DNA of 64,000 nt from Dictyoglomus sp. NZ13-RE01 (lineage in GTDB: Bacteria; Dictyoglomota; Dictyoglomia; Dictyoglomales; Dictyoglomaceae), in assembly GCA_002878375.1 (NCBI GenBank), contig NIRF01000003.1, positions 82,792 through 146,791 on the forward strand, written 5' to 3'. The notes below the pieces were generated by a model. That model did no database searches. It saw only the letters and a program-made list of their open reading frames with translations, and was not told where the DNA came from. Shown in pieces: positions 38,590 to 48,748 of this stretch. Positions within the stretch are counted from its first letter, which is position 1. Every line of letters begins with the position of its first letter. Both the position numbers and the translations under genes were made by a program.

Positions 38590-39422
38590 TCCAACTTCAC
38601 TATCCTATCTTTTCCGAAATAGTCTTTATAAATTTCAAAAGAAAAATTATTAAAATAGGATTTTACTAAATTTTCTATCTTCTTTCCAATAAATTCAGAT
38701 ATCTCAGCCAAAAAAATACCTCCAACTAAACTTTTCATCTCTCTAAAAATCTCTTTGTAAAATTTGCAACCATCAAATCCTCCATATAATGCTTTCCATG
38801 GCTCTCTTTTAACTTCTTGGGGTAGAAATACCATTTCCCTTGCACTTACATAAGGAGGATTTGTAATAATTAGTTGAAAATCAATCTTTCTTAAAAAGAA
38901 TGGATAAAGATAGGGACCTAAGTAAAAATTAATTTTTTCAGCAACTTTGTATTTTTCAGCATTTCTTTTTGCTATTCTAATTGCAGATGGCGATATATCG
39001 CAAGCATATATATTCAAATGAGGGAACTTCCTTGCCAAAGGAATTACTATATTTCCACTTCCAACTCCTATCTCAACAACAGAATTTATACTTTTCCTTT
39101 CTATTAAATCAAAAGCAATTTCCAACAAAACTTCTGTTTCAGGACGTGGTATTAACACATTAGAATCCACAACCAACTCAAGATCATAAAAATATTTTTT
39201 CTTCATTATGTATGCTATTGGATATCCTTGCAGTCTCTTCTTGAGTAGGTTATAAAAGAGAATTTCTTGTTCTTCATTCAAATAATCAAACTTATAAATA
39301 TCTACCCTACCTACCCCTAAAGTAGTAGCAATAATAAGTTCTGCTTCTAAGTAAGACTCAGAACAACCAATTTTTTCTAATTCCTTTTTTGCCTTGTTTA
39401 AAGCGTCACGTAGTGGTAGCAA
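38568..39422 (-). CDS. prmC: Release factor glutamine methyltransferase
   Basis: SAM-dependent methylation of the GGQ glutamine of release factors. N-terminal helical domain (1-75), SAM motif [16 protein letters not shown] and the catalytic NPPYVSA. 284 residues. The TTG start overlaps the end of prfA, the gene of its substrate, so production of enzyme and substrate is coupled. Confidence 0.94.
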   Translation of the reverse strand: MLPLRDALNKAKKELEKIGCSESYLEAELIIATTLGVGRVDIYKFDYLNEEQEILFYNLLKKRLQGYPIAYIMKKKYFYDLELVVDSNVLIPRPETEVLLEIAFDLIERKSINSVVEIGVGSGNIVIPLARKFPHLNIYACDISPSAIRIAKRNAEKYKVAEKINFYLGPYLYPFFLRKIDFQLIITNPPYVSAREMVFLPQEVKREPWKALYGGFDGCKFYKEIFREMKSLVGGIFLAEISEFIGKKIENLVKSYFNNFSFEIYKDYFGKDRIVKLEWGSILK

Positions 39423-40509
39423 CTTCTTCTAAAAGTTTCTTTATCTGTTCTTCTTTTTCCGCAAGTATTAATCTATCAATAAATTCATCAAGTTCTCCTG
39501 AAAGTACCTCTTCTAATTGAAAGGACGAATAGTTTATTCTATGATCAGTAACGCGTCTTTGAGGGAAATTATAAGTTCTAATTTTCTCGCTTCTCTCTCC
39601 TGTACCTACTTGAGATTTTCTTTTTTCCGCAATCTCCGACTCTTTCTCCTGCTTGTAGTATTCATATAATCTTGATCTAAGAACTCTCATTGCCTTTTCC
39701 TTATTCTGATGCTGAGATCTTTCATCCTGACACTGCACCACTATTCCTGTAGGAATATGAGTAATCCTAACTCCTGATTCTGTTTTATTTACATGTTGTC
39801 CGCCCGCACCACCAGACCTAAAAGTTTCAATTCTTAAATCTTTTGGATCTATATAAATCTCTACTTCTTCCATTTCAGGAAGTACAGCCACAGTAGCAGT
39901 AGACGTATGAATTCTTCCTGAGGACTCTGTTACAGGTACCCTTTGAACTCTATGTACCCCACTCTCAAACTTTAATCTGCTATAAGCTCCTTTTCCTTCG
40001 ACCAAGAAAATTATCTCTTTAAAACCACCAAGTCCTGTTGGATTAGAGCTAACAATATCTATTTTCCATCCCTTTTTCTGAGCATATCCTACATACATTC
40101 TGAAAAGATCTGCTGCAAAAAGAGCTGCCTCCTCTCCACCTGTACCTGCCCTAATTTCCATTATGATATTTTTCTCATCATTAGGGTCTTCTGGAAGAAG
40201 GGCAGCTTTCAAAGAAAACTCCAGCTCCTCCAATCTTTTATTAATCTGTTCTAATTCTCCCTCTGCTAAACTCCTTAATTCTTCATCCTTTTCTTCTTCT
40301 AAGAGTGCCTCTATTTCCTCTTTTTCTTTAAGAAGTTTTTTATACTCCCTAAACTCATTAACTACATCCTCAATTTTTCCTCTTTCTTTTAACAAGTTTT
40401 GATATTTTTGAATATCACTCACTATTTCAGGACTTGCCAAGAGCTCTTCTAATTCATTAAATCTATTCTCTATATCCTGCAATTTCTGAAAGAAAATTTC
40501 ATTCAGCAT
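39406..40509 (-). CDS. prfA: Peptide chain release factor 1
   Basis: Recognises UAA and UAG in the ribosomal A site and triggers peptide release. GGQ motif in [18 protein letters not shown]. The anticodon-like PxT tripeptide is represented by [13 protein letters not shown] upstream of it. 367 residues; N-terminal coiled-coil domain 1-105. Overlaps DUF1385 by 11 bases and prmC by 17. Confidence 0.95.
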   Translation of the reverse strand: MLNEIFFQKLQDIENRFNELEELLASPEIVSDIQKYQNLLKERGKIEDVVNEFREYKKLLKEKEEIEALLEEEKDEELRSLAEGELEQINKRLEELEFSLKAALLPEDPNDEKNIIMEIRAGTGGEEAALFAADLFRMYVGYAQKKGWKIDIVSSNPTGLGGFKEIIFLVEGKGAYSRLKFESGVHRVQRVPVTESSGRIHTSTATVAVLPEMEEVEIYIDPKDLRIETFRSGGAGGQHVNKTESGVRITHIPTGIVVQCQDERSQHQNKEKAMRVLRSRLYEYYKQEKESEIAEKRKSQVGTGERSEKIRTYNFPQRRVTDHRINYSSFQLEEVLSGELDEFIDRLILAEKEEQIKKLLEEVATTT

Positions 40510-41365
40510 CTTCTTCTAACACCTCCTTAAGAGCTCTTATAGCTACCTCCAACTGAGAATCATCTGGCTCCTTTGTTGTTAAATACTGCATCCATAACCC
40601 AGGTAAAATTACAGCTCTCCAAAATTTCGAATGATAATGTTTCGATCCTAGTCTTATTATCTCATAGGATAGACTAAAAATTAAGGGTATTAATAAAACT
40701 CTTGAGAAAATCCTCTCTATAAAGCCTTGTTTACCTAAAAAAGCATAAATAACTACGCTAATTATCATTACTACAAGTAAGAAGGATGTACCACATCTTG
40801 GATGAAATCTTGAATATTTTCTACAATTCTCAACTGTAAGTTCTTCTCCTGCCTCATAACAGAAAACTGTTTTATGTTCAGCCCCATGGTATTGGAAAAC
40901 TCTTTTTATCTCCTTAATATTAGTGACAAGCACAAGATAAGCAATAAAAATGATAATACGTATAAGTCCTTCAATCAATCTAAGAATTATTTGAGAAGAA
41001 ACGTAACTTTCAATTGGCTTAACGATAATTAATGGTAATACTATAAATAGTGCCACAAAAAGGGCAAAACTAAGAACCAATGCAAAGAAAATTCCCCACC
41101 CACTATCTATTTTCTCCTCTTCAGGAAATGCCACATTTGTAGAATAAGTTAAAGCTTTTATACCCCAAACTAATGAATCCATTAATATTAATAATCCTCT
41201 CAAAAAGGGAATTTTTGCCCATTTCTTAAAGACTGGCTGAAGCTTATACTTGTCGACAACAATCTCTCCCATGGGATTTCTGACTGCAACAGCAAGATTG
41301 ATCCCCTTTCTCATCATTACTCCTTCATACACTGCTTGTCCACCTACATTCTCTTCTCTTTTCAT
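40499..41365 (-). CDS. DUF1385 membrane protein
   Basis: 288 residues beginning with the family motif [15 protein letters not shown]. Several membrane segments follow (about 85-115, 120-150, 195-220), with the conserved [37 protein letters not shown] between helices. The His/Cys residues suggest metal binding. Function unknown; typically found beside rpmE and prfA, as here. ATGA overlap with tdk. Confidence 0.9.
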   Translation of the reverse strand: MKREENVGGQAVYEGVMMRKGINLAVAVRNPMGEIVVDKYKLQPVFKKWAKIPFLRGLLILMDSLVWGIKALTYSTNVAFPEEEKIDSGWGIFFALVLSFALFVALFIVLPLIIVKPIESYVSSQIILRLIEGLIRIIIFIAYLVLVTNIKEIKRVFQYHGAEHKTVFCYEAGEELTVENCRKYSRFHPRCGTSFLLVVMIISVVIYAFLGKQGFIERIFSRVLLIPLIFSLSYEIIRLGSKHYHSKFWRAVILPGLWMQYLTTKEPDDSQLEVAIRALKEVLEEDAE

Positions 41366-41952
41366 TTTTCATCCCTTCTTAGAACAACATGACATTTTCT
41401 ACAACGAGCCTCATAAGTCTCAAAGGCTCCTACTAAGATTATAGGATCATCATAATAGGCTGGTTTACCATTTACAATCCTTTGAGTCCTACTTGCAAGA
41501 TTACCACATTTCATACAAATAGCATGTAGCTTATCTACATACTCAGCTACCGCAAGAAGATAAGGCATAGGACCAAAAGGTTCTCCTCTAAAATCTTGAT
41601 CTAAACCTGCCACTATTACTCTTTTCCCCTCATCTGCCAACTTTTGGCAAACTTTTACAAGCCCCATATCAAAAAATTGTCCTTCCTCAATAGCAACTAC
41701 CTGTGTATCCTTTTCAACTAATCTTTCAATCTCTGAACTATTAGAAACCAAAATTGCCTCTATTTTTAGACCTGTATGAGAGGTTACATAATCCCTTTCA
41801 TATCTGTTATCTAAGCTATGTTTAAATACTTGGACCTTTTGTTTTGCAATTTGAGCTCTTCTAACCCTTCTTATTAATTCTTCACTCTTTCCACTATACA
41901 TTCCACCACATATAACCTCTATCCACCCTGAGGGATTATTAATATATTCCAT
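41362..41952 (-). CDS. tdk: Thymidine kinase
   Basis: Salvage of thymidine to dTMP. Type II (bacterial/human TK1-like) fold: P-loop [11 protein letters not shown], lasso CMKCG with the second pair CRKCH binding structural zinc, and the catalytic Glu in [11 protein letters not shown]. The ATG at 41952, after AGAAGGTGAAAG, gives 196 residues. An upstream in-frame ATG would extend 93 bases into thyX with no family match. Confidence 0.94.
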   Translation of the reverse strand: MEYINNPSGWIEVICGGMYSGKSEELIRRVRRAQIAKQKVQVFKHSLDNRYERDYVTSHTGLKIEAILVSNSSEIERLVEKDTQVVAIEEGQFFDMGLVKVCQKLADEGKRVIVAGLDQDFRGEPFGPMPYLLAVAEYVDKLHAICMKCGNLASRTQRIVNGKPAYYDDPIILVGAFETYEARCRKCHVVLRRDEK

Positions 41953-41956
41953 TCTT

Positions 41957-42613
41957 TCACCTTCTTTCTGGAATACATTTTTTTCCTTCAGGACATGGAC
42001 CTCTAAAACAAGGAGGTCCAGCATCCTCAAAAATAATAGGGGCAACTTTCTTTACCTCTTCTAACATAAGCCATGCCATCTCTCTTATTTCCCATTGAGC
42101 ATTATTACATGTTCTTAGCGTAAAAAAATGCATAAGTTCCCGTGCATTCATAGTAAGAATAATTTTCGTCTCAACAGCCTGTGGTAAAACATACCTTGCA
42201 TCTTCTTTTGGAATTCCCATTTCTATCAACTTTTGGTAGTTTTCAAAAGCAAATTTGATAAATTCTTTATAGAGTTTTTGAGCCTCTTTGTCTTCATTAA
42301 CCAAAGGTGGAGTTATAAATTCATCCTTTAGATTTACATACCTCTGACTCTGTTGAGAATAGGAAGCTATTCTATGCCTAACCAATTGATGGGATGTTAC
42401 TCTGGATATTCCATCTATATAAAAAGTAAAATTAGCATGCTCAAAAATAGATAGATGCTGAAGCTTCTTTGCCTTTTTAAGTAATCTCTCTATCTCAGAA
42501 GAATCTATTTCCTTTTCTAATTCTTCTAAGCTTCCTCTAAAATGACAAAGACGCATCGCCAGAGCACAAACCTTTTCCGGCTCTGGCGTATAGGCTATTA
42601 ATTTTACCCTCAC
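41957..42613 (-). CDS. thyX: Flavin-dependent thymidylate synthase
   Basis: Makes dTMP from dUMP using FAD and methylene-THF. The ThyX motif [13 protein letters not shown] is present (about residues 71-83), with later [14 protein letters not shown] as the second conserved block. 218 residues. GTG start two bases after rpmE, with no strong ribosome site, so it likely depends on coupling. A 9-bp GC-rich hairpin lies inside its first codons (42557-42588). Confidence 0.95.
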   Translation of the reverse strand: MRVKLIAYTPEPEKVCALAMRLCHFRGSLEELEKEIDSSEIERLLKKAKKLQHLSIFEHANFTFYIDGISRVTSHQLVRHRIASYSQQSQRYVNLKDEFITPPLVNEDKEAQKLYKEFIKFAFENYQKLIEMGIPKEDARYVLPQAVETKIILTMNARELMHFFTLRTCNNAQWEIREMAWLMLEEVKKVAPIIFEDAGPPCFRGPCPEGKKCIPERR

Positions 42614-42615
42614 TT

Positions 42616-42822
42616 TTATTTAACTTCCCAGTTATATTTTTTAGCAAATTTCTCTACTCTTCTTTCTGTATCTACAAACTTTCTTTGACCAGTAAAGAAT
42701 GGATGACATTTCGCACAAATTTCTGTAGTCATATACTCTTTTGTGGACAAAGTTTCATAAACTGCTCCACAAGCACAAACAATTTTAGCTTTTTTCATCT
42801 CAGGATGTATACCCTTTTTCAT
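42616..42822 (-). CDS. rpmE: Ribosomal protein L31
   Basis: 68-residue large-subunit protein of the zinc-binding type: CACG near residue 16-19 and [11 protein letters not shown] near 37. Strong AAGGAGGAG and its own TGGTATAAT promoter. It is the first gene of the 36-kb minus-strand run, downstream of a terminator. Confidence 0.95.
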   Translation of the reverse strand: MKKGIHPEMKKAKIVCACGAVYETLSTKEYMTTEICAKCHPFFTGQRKFVDTERRVEKFAKKYNWEVK

Positions 42823-42859
42823 TTTTTTACTCCTCCTTAAGAAATATATAGTCCTATCA

Positions 42860-42868
42860 ATTATACCA
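42860..42868 (-). promoter_or_regulatory. Extended -10 promoter of rpmE
   Basis: Minus-strand TGGTATAAT, 37 bases before the rpmE ATG and right after the spoVS-side terminator stem. The -35 region falls in the terminator's T-rich tail and is weak. This is the only clear promoter heading the long gene run. Confidence 0.65.
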
Positions 42869-42879
42869 TAAAAATTAAA

Positions 42880-42907
42880 GAAGGCGGAGAATTAATTCTC
42901 CGCCTTC
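42880..42907 (-). terminator. Terminator after spoVS
   Basis: A 28-base perfect palindrome with GC-rich arms (GAAGGCGGAGAA / TTCTCCGCCTTC) and a short central AATT-type loop. On the minus strand it is followed by TTTAATTTTTATGG. It lies 25 bases beyond the spoVS stop and separates the spoVS operon from the rpmE promoter. Confidence 0.8.
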
Positions 42908-42932
42908 CAAAAATCTTTCTCCTAATCAAATA

Positions 42933-43193
42933 TTAGCGAGGCTCTACAATAAATCGGATAGCTGTTCTTTCTTCTCCATCAATCTGCACATCTGTGAATG
43001 CTGGTATACAAATTAAATCTATGCCACTTGGAGCTACATAACCCCTTGTTATAGCTATTGCTTTTACCGCTTGGTTAACAGCTCCAGCCCCTATAACTTG
43101 AATTTCTGCACGTCCTCTTTCACGAATAACACCTGCTAATGCTCCTGCAACTGCATTAGGATTTGATTTAGCTGAAACTTTCAAAACTTCCAT
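42933..43193 (-). CDS. spoVS: Stage V sporulation protein S-like
   Basis: 86 residues from ATG 43193, which follows AAAGGAGGTAAAATT; an upstream in-frame start adds an unrelated 12-residue extension. The sequence MEVLKVSAKSNPNAVAGALAG and the IQVIGAGAVNQAVKAIAI region identify the SpoVS (Alba-like fold) family. SpoVS homologues occur in non-spore-formers, where the role is unknown. The order rny-ymdB-spoVS is the same as in Bacillus. Confidence 0.94.
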   Translation of the reverse strand: MEVLKVSAKSNPNAVAGALAGVIRERGRAEIQVIGAGAVNQAVKAIAITRGYVAPSGIDLICIPAFTDVQIDGEERTAIRFIVEPR

Positions 43194-43246
43194 AATTTTA
43201 CCTCCTTTATATGTTCTTTTCTCTCCCATGGCAGATTTTTTCTCTT

Positions 43247-44044
43247 CTATACTCTTCCCCTCCTTTGCAATCTTTGGATTTTTTTAGTTTTGCCTGAGCT
43301 TTCCTCTACCTCAATAATCACCCCTTCCATTTTAAAAAGTCCTTTCTCTGGAACTTCAAAACGTTGAGGAATTTGGAGAAGAAATTTTTTAAGAACAGCT
43401 TCCTTATCCACCCCCAAAATTGAGTCTTCAGCCCCGCACATACCAACATCTGTAATGTAACCTGTTCCCCCCTCCAATATTTTCTCATCTGCAGTTTGCA
43501 CATGAGTATGTGTACCTACAACTGCAGTGACTTTTCCATCTAAGAAATAACCCATCGCTATTTTTTCCGACGTTGCTTCCGCATGCATATCTACCAATAT
43601 TATTTTAGCCTCATCTGCAACTTTTTCAATAATCTCCTCTGCTACTTTGAAAGGACTATCTAATGGCTCCATAAATATCCGTCCCTGTAGATTAATTATA
43701 CAAATTTTTTTGCCAAAATGCGAGAGGGTAATATAACCTCTTCCTGGTACACCCTTTGGATAATTAGCAGGTCTTATTATTCTTTCACAGCTTTCTAAAA
43801 CAGGTATGCCTTCTTTTTTATCCCATATATGATTTCCACTTGTCATAACATCCACTCCTGCCTCCATTATTTCTTTTATTACCTTTTCCGTAATACCAAA
43901 ACCTGCAGCTGAATTTTCTACATTTGCTATCACTAAATCTATATTATACTCTCTTCTAACTTCTGGCAAAAACATTGATAATCCTTTTCTTCCAATACTT
44001 CCTACAATATCTCCTAAAAATAATATCCTTAAATTATCTTGCAT
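43247..44044 (-). CDS. YmdB-type metallophosphoesterase
   Basis: 265 residues matching the TIGR00282/YmdB family. The dinuclear metal site is visible as LGDIVGS (Asp), [21 protein letters not shown] (GNH motif), [10 protein letters not shown] and [12 protein letters not shown]. YmdB hydrolyses cyclic mononucleotides in vitro and affects biofilm and motility decisions in Bacillus. The start overlaps the end of rny by 11 bases. Confidence 0.92.
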   Translation of the reverse strand: MQDNLRILFLGDIVGSIGRKGLSMFLPEVRREYNIDLVIANVENSAAGFGITEKVIKEIMEAGVDVMTSGNHIWDKKEGIPVLESCERIIRPANYPKGVPGRGYITLSHFGKKICIINLQGRIFMEPLDSPFKVAEEIIEKVADEAKIILVDMHAEATSEKIAMGYFLDGKVTAVVGTHTHVQTADEKILEGGTGYITDVGMCGAEDSILGVDKEAVLKKFLLQIPQRFEVPEKGLFKMEGVIIEVEESSGKTKKIQRLQRRGRV

Positions 44045-45542
44045 ATTCTACAGCTCTTGTTTCTCTTATAACTGTTATTTTTATCTGACCAGGATACTCC
44101 ATTTCCTTTTCAATCTTTTTAGCTATCTGATAAGCAAGACGTGTTGCTGTTACATCATCAACACTTTCAGGATTTACCATTACCCTTATTTCTCTTCCAG
44201 CCTGTATAGCATAAGCTTTATCTACACCAGGAAAAGACATAGCAATCTCTTCTAATTTTTCTAATCTCTTTATATAAACTTCAATACTTTCTCTTCTTGC
44301 TCCTGGTCTTACCGCAGATATACTATCTGCTACCTGAATAATAACATCTAAGACACTTGTAGGAGGTACTTCCTCGTGATGAGATGCCACTGCGTGCACA
44401 ATGCTACTATTTTCACCGTACTTTTTCAGAAGTTCAGAGCCTAAAAGTGCATGGGAACCTTCTATTTCATAATCAATAGCTTTCCCAATATCATGTAAAA
44501 GCCCAGCACGCTTTGCAAGATTTACATCAATTCCTAACTCTCCTGCTATAACAGCGGCTAATTTCGCAACTTCTATAGAATGCTGTAATACATTTTGTCC
44601 GTAACTTGTTCTATAGTAAAGCCTTCCCAAGGTCCTAATTAAATCAGGATGCAAATTATGAATTCCTACCTCAAGCATTGCTCTCTCGCCTTCTTCTCTT
44701 ATTCTATTGTCTACTTCCTTCTTTGCTTTATTAACCATTTCTTCAATTCTTGCAGGATGAATTCTTCCGTCCTTGACTAACTTTTCCAGTGCTATTCTTG
44801 CTATTTCTCTTCTTATAGGATCAAAAGATGAAAGCACTACTGCCTCTGGAGTATCGTCAATAATTAAATCCACTCCAGTTAAAGTCTCAAAGGTTCTTAT
44901 ATTCCTTCCCTCTCTACCTATAATTCTTCCTTTCATCTCTTCACTTGGAAGACTCACCACCGAAACTGTAGATTCAATTGTATGTTCAACTGCACACCTC
45001 TGTATAGCCTCACTTAAAATTTCTCTTGCCTTTTTATCCGCCATCTCTTTAAATCTTGCTTCAGCCTCTTTAATTCTTAAAGCAATATCTCTTTGCAGTT
45101 CTTCTTCTAATTTTTGAAGTAAAAGTTCTTTAGCCTCCTCTTTTGTTAATTGAGCTATATTTTGTAGTTCTTCAATCTGTCTCTTTTGCAATTCTTTAGC
45201 TTCATTTAACCTTTCCTCAATCTCCTTTTCCTTCTTTAAAAGAAGCTCTTCCCTCTTCTCAAGATTCTCCTCCCTCTGCAAAATTCTTCTTTCTAAATTT
45301 AAAATTTCATTTCTTCTCTCCCTTAATTCCCTTTCAGTCTCTGTCTTCAATCTATAGATCTCTTCTTTACCTTCAAGAAGAAGGACTTTTTTCTCTTCTT
45401 CAGCTTGAAGACGAGCCTTTTCTAATATCTCTTTTGCCTTTACTTCAGCATTCTCAGAAATTTTCTTTTCTACATACTTTCTAACAAAATAACCAATAGA
45501 GATACCTATTACAAATATTATTGTCGTTATTAAGATAATAAT
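44034..45542 (-). CDS. rny: Ribonuclease Y, apparently started at a non-canonical ATT
   Basis: Membrane-anchored endoribonuclease starting bulk mRNA decay. The first canonical start, TTG 45350, would give 438 residues beginning in the coiled coil. But the frame stays open upstream to 45549 and encodes the family's N-terminal membrane helix ([20 protein letters not shown]) and [11 protein letters not shown] coiled coil, with no ATG, GTG or TTG. A perfect AAAGGAGGTGA lies nine bases before ATT 45542 (an ATA lies at 45548). Using ATT gives about 502 residues, the usual size. KH domain ([11 protein letters not shown]) and HD domain (HDIGKA) are intact. The TAG of ispG overlaps the leader. Confidence 0.88.
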   Translation of the reverse strand: MIILITTIIFVIGISIGYFVRKYVEKKISENAEVKAKEILEKARLQAEEEKKVLLLEGKEEIYRLKTETERELRERRNEILNLERRILQREENLEKREELLLKKEKEIEERLNEAKELQKRQIEELQNIAQLTKEEAKELLLQKLEEELQRDIALRIKEAEARFKEMADKKAREILSEAIQRCAVEHTIESTVSVVSLPSEEMKGRIIGREGRNIRTFETLTGVDLIIDDTPEAVVLSSFDPIRREIARIALEKLVKDGRIHPARIEEMVNKAKKEVDNRIREEGERAMLEVGIHNLHPDLIRTLGRLYYRTSYGQNVLQHSIEVAKLAAVIAGELGIDVNLAKRAGLLHDIGKAIDYEIEGSHALLGSELLKKYGENSSIVHAVASHHEEVPPTSVLDVIIQVADSISAVRPGARRESIEVYIKRLEKLEEIAMSFPGVDKAYAIQAGREIRVMVNPESVDDVTATRLAYQIAKKIEKEMEYPGQIKITVIRETRAVEYAR

Positions 45543-45544
45543 TG

Positions 45545-46606
45545 CTATTCACCTCCTTTTTCCAAATTTTCCAACTCTTTCCTTAACTCCTCCAATATCT
45601 TACCCCAAGAACCTTCTTTTATAATCTTACCATATTTAAAAAGAAAAACTCTACTTTTTGTTCCAGCAATGCCCAAATCTGCCTCTTTCGCTTCTCCAGG
45701 GCCATTCACTTCGCAACCCATAACAGCAATTGTAACATTATAAGGATAATCTTTGAACTCTTTTTCTATCATGTTTGCCACCTTTGCTACTGGGAAATTA
45801 CTCCTTGCACACATAGGACAAGCAATTACTCTAATACCCCTTTCCCTTAAATTAAGACTCCTTAAAATTTCATATGCTACATCCACTTCCTTCTCAGGAC
45901 TTGCAGATAACGAAACTCTTATTGTATCACCAATACCCTCATTTAATAGTATACCTAAACCCACTGCAGAACGGATGCTACCTGAAAGTAATGTTCCAGC
46001 CTCTGTAATTCCAATATGTAATGGATAATCGACCTTTTTACTTAACAATCTGTAAGCAGATACAGTAAGAGGTATAGAAGATGATTTAACAGATATTACA
46101 ATATCAAAGAATCCTTCTTCCTCTAATAATTTTACCTCATTTAAGGCGCTTTCCACTAAAGCCTCAGGTGTAATACCTCCATACTTTTTTAAAATATCTG
46201 GACTTAGAGATCCAGAATTACTACCCACCCTAATAGGAACTCCCCTTGCTTTTGCCTCCTTTGCTATTAAAGATATGTACTTAGGATTTTTCAAATTGCC
46301 TGGATTAAGCCTTAATTTATCTACTCCTTGTTCTAAAGCTATCAATGCTAATCTATAGTCAAAGTGTATATCCGCTATTATAGGGATTGGGCTCTTCTTT
46401 TTTATTTTGCCTAAGGAAATAGCAGACTCCTTATCAGGAACACCTATTCTAACAAGTTCGCATCCCCTTTTATATAGCCTATAAATCTGCATTAGGGTTC
46501 TTTTTACATCTGTAGTAGGGGTTTTTGTCATAGATTGAACCCTTATAGGATTATCTCCACCCAAGAAAATATTACCAACTTTGACTACTTTTGTTTTTCT
46601 TCCCAC
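45545..46606 (-). CDS. ispG: 4-hydroxy-3-methylbut-2-en-1-yl diphosphate synthase
   Basis: [4Fe-4S] enzyme of the MEP isoprenoid pathway. TIM-barrel N-terminal part ([30 protein letters not shown]) and a C-terminal Fe-S region with [10 protein letters not shown] and [10 protein letters not shown]. 353 residues. TAATG overlap with rseP. The rseP-ispG order is widespread. Confidence 0.95.
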   Translation of the reverse strand: MGRKTKVVKVGNIFLGGDNPIRVQSMTKTPTTDVKRTLMQIYRLYKRGCELVRIGVPDKESAISLGKIKKKSPIPIIADIHFDYRLALIALEQGVDKLRLNPGNLKNPKYISLIAKEAKARGVPIRVGSNSGSLSPDILKKYGGITPEALVESALNEVKLLEEEGFFDIVISVKSSSIPLTVSAYRLLSKKVDYPLHIGITEAGTLLSGSIRSAVGLGILLNEGIGDTIRVSLSASPEKEVDVAYEILRSLNLRERGIRVIACPMCARSNFPVAKVANMIEKEFKDYPYNVTIAVMGCEVNGPGEAKEADLGIAGTKSRVFLFKYGKIIKEGSWGKILEELRKELENLEKGGE

Positions 46607-47646
46607 TATTTGCCAAGCCTCTTTATATCAAAAAAGGTTACAAGTAGCATTAAAAAGAGGAGAATTAGAAGACCAATCCAATGAACAATCTCTTCCTTTT
46701 TTGTTTCTATTGGTCTTCCTCTGATCTTTTCAATTATAACAAATAAAATTCTTCCTCCATCCAAAGCAGGAAATGGGATAAGATTAAATATTCCTAATTG
46801 TACACTAAAAAGCCCTATAAAGTTTAGAAGAGTCTGATAACCGGAAGACGCAGCTTCTCCTGTTAGTTTTGCAATACCTATAGGACCTGTAACAGTAATA
46901 CCTTGAGCTCCCTTAAACAACATAATAATTACTGTAAAGATTAATGCTATAACGGTAACAAAGGCATTAAAACCTTCTTTTATTGCTAAGAAAAGAGGAT
47001 ATTTTTTAATCTCATAATCAAAGGCTATTCCTATAAAGCCTCCTTTTCGTTCCTCATCCCATTCTGGAGTTACCTTAAAATAAAGTATATTTCCCTCTCT
47101 CTCTATTTCTAAAACTATAGGATTAATTTTATCTTTGCTTGGTACCGCTTCTCTTATTATTTTCACCGCAGTTTCCGTATCTTGAATTTTTATGCCATTT
47201 ATTGAAACAATTCTATCCCCTGGCCTAATCCCAGCTAAATAAGCAGGCTTTCCAGAAATCACATCCTTTACCTTTGGTATAGGATATGGTACACCCAAGA
47301 GAAAAACTAAGGTAAAAACAAAAATAGCTAAAACAAAATTCATTAATGGACCTGAAAGTAGAATTAAAATTTTCCTGCCTGGAGATTTCTGGGTAAACTT
47401 CTCCTCCTCAGGTATGTCTACTTCCTCATTCAAATCATCGATACCAGCCATTCTAACAAAACCACCGATAGGAATAAGTCTCAAGGTATACTTTGTAGCC
47501 TTTTTTGAAAACTCAACAATTTTAGGACCAAATCCTATAGCAAACTCATATACTCTTACACCAAACAACTTTGCAGTTATAAAATGACCAAATTCGTGCG
47601 GTATCGTCAAAACCGCAAAAACTAATAAAAACCAAATTAAACTCAT
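46606..47646 (-). CDS. rseP: Site-2 intramembrane zinc metalloprotease (M50)
   Basis: 346 residues: HEFGHF zinc motif in the first membrane helix (about 17-22), a PDZ domain at about 120-200 (GIRPGDRIVSINGIK), and the second zinc motif NLIPFPALDGGRIL in a C-terminal helix. It cleaves membrane-embedded anti-sigma factors or signal peptide remnants. AGGAGG is 17 bases from the ATG, unusually far, and an in-frame TAG excludes a longer start. Confidence 0.93.
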   Translation of the reverse strand: MSLIWFLLVFAVLTIPHEFGHFITAKLFGVRVYEFAIGFGPKIVEFSKKATKYTLRLIPIGGFVRMAGIDDLNEEVDIPEEEKFTQKSPGRKILILLSGPLMNFVLAIFVFTLVFLLGVPYPIPKVKDVISGKPAYLAGIRPGDRIVSINGIKIQDTETAVKIIREAVPSKDKINPIVLEIEREGNILYFKVTPEWDEERKGGFIGIAFDYEIKKYPLFLAIKEGFNAFVTVIALIFTVIIMLFKGAQGITVTGPIGIAKLTGEAASSGYQTLLNFIGLFSVQLGIFNLIPFPALDGGRILFVIIEKIRGRPIETKKEEIVHWIGLLILLFLMLLVTFFDIKRLGK

Positions 47647-47707
47647 ATTAAACTAATTAATAACCTCCTCTTTTTTCTTTTAAGTTTATAGGATAAAAGT
47701 ATTTTTT

Positions 47708-48634
47708 TCAATCTAACTCTTCTAAATAAGGAGGATTTGCTCCTGCACGAGTACAAGTTAAACCAGCAACCTTAGAGGCAAACTTTAGTCCCTCCTCAAT
47801 ATCCTTTAGAGAAATACTATTAAACTCTTTTATATTAAGCTTACCAATTTTCCAAAACCAATATAAAAGACCCCCCATAAAAGAATCTCCTGCACCTACA
47901 GTATCTACTACTTTTACTTTGTATGCAGGAACTTCAATAGAGCCATCCTTTGTAAAAGCTTTTGATCCCCTCTCACCTAATGTTACTACTACAATATCTA
48001 CACCAAGTCCAATATATTTTTGGGCCATCTCTTCTAAAGAAAGTCCAGGATAAAGCCATTCTAAATCCGCTCTACTCATCTTAACTAAATTTGACCAAGA
48101 AACCCACTTTTCCAACCTTTCAATATACCTCTCCTTATCATGAATAAGTATGGGACGCACATTAGGATCTAATGAGATTAAAATTTTTCCCTTCTCCCTT
48201 TCCATCAGGCTTTCCAATGTAGATGCCCCAGGCTCCCTTATTAAAGAAATAGAGCCAAAATGCATTAATGCAATATCAGAAGAAAAAGAATAAGGTAGTT
48301 CTTCAGATCTTATAGAACTATCCGCAGAATTATCCCCATAAAATACAAAATGAGGCTCATTATCAGGACCAATAATCACAAAGGCAAGAGTAGTAGGTTC
48401 TCTTCCTCTTAATAAATATCTTGTATCCACATTATTCTCTTTAAGAAAAGAAAATAACATTTCCCCAAAAATATCGTAAGAGATCTTTCCGAAAAAAGAG
48501 ACATCCGCTTTGAGTCTTCCTAAGGTAATAGCCACATTAAAAGGGGACCCTCCAGGATGTGGAACATAACCTATTTCATCACCAAATTTTTTAGGAGTAA
48601 AATCAATCAAGGCTTCCCCACAGACCAAAATCAT
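47708..48634 (-). CDS. PfkB-family sugar kinase (fructokinase-like)
   Basis: 308-residue ribokinase-fold enzyme. Signature 1 is HPGGSPFNVAITLGRL (about 27-42) and signature 2 is DTVGAGDSFMGGLL with the catalytic Asp. The GGSPFNVA form and overall length fit bacterial fructokinases, but the substrate cannot be fixed from sequence. GGGAGGAG ribosome site. Divergent from a GH13 gene, which suggests sugar use. 3' side: 61 bases then rseP. Confidence 0.88.
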   Translation of the reverse strand: MILVCGEALIDFTPKKFGDEIGYVPHPGGSPFNVAITLGRLKADVSFFGKISYDIFGEMLFSFLKENNVDTRYLLRGREPTTLAFVIIGPDNEPHFVFYGDNSADSSIRSEELPYSFSSDIALMHFGSISLIREPGASTLESLMEREKGKILISLDPNVRPILIHDKERYIERLEKWVSWSNLVKMSRADLEWLYPGLSLEEMAQKYIGLGVDIVVVTLGERGSKAFTKDGSIEVPAYKVKVVDTVGAGDSFMGGLLYWFWKIGKLNIKEFNSISLKDIEEGLKFASKVAGLTCTRAGANPPYLEELD

Positions 48635-48664
48635 AATATACTCCTCCCTAATTAATTTGGATTT

Positions 48665-48673
48665 ATTTTAGCA
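48665..48673 (-). promoter_or_regulatory. Extended -10 promoter of the PfkB kinase
   Basis: Minus-strand TGCTAAAAT, 30 bases before the ATG. It faces away from the GH13 promoter about 30 bases to its right; the two could be controlled together. Confidence 0.5.
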
Positions 48674-48703
48674 TTAAATTCAAAACCTATAAAAGTATTT
48701 TTA

Positions 48704-48712
48704 TGATATAAT
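48704..48712 (+). promoter_or_regulatory. Extended -10 promoter of the GH13 gene
   Basis: TGATATAAT, a perfect extended -10, 36 bases before the ATG. The transcription start would fall at or just ahead of the TAACACGTGTTA palindrome. Confidence 0.65.
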
Positions 48713-48719
48713 ATCCAAA

Positions 48720-48731
48720 TAACACGTGTTA
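48720..48731 (+). promoter_or_regulatory. Candidate operator palindrome TAACACGTGTTA
   Basis: A perfect 12-base inverted repeat starting eight bases after the -10 of the GH13 gene, over the expected transcription start. The position fits repression by a dimeric regulator (for example a LacI-type sugar repressor, which favours CG-centred palindromes). No regulator gene is nearby, so this is an inference. Confidence 0.45.
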
Positions 48732-48748
48732 ATTTAAGGAGGAGAAAA

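Noticed and set aside
42557-42588. Hairpin as a transcription terminator for rpmE
   Set aside because: It lies inside thyX and is not followed by a T tract on the minus strand.
45348-45350. TTG as the true start of RNase Y
   Set aside because: It has no good ribosome site and would remove the membrane helix that is encoded in frame just upstream.
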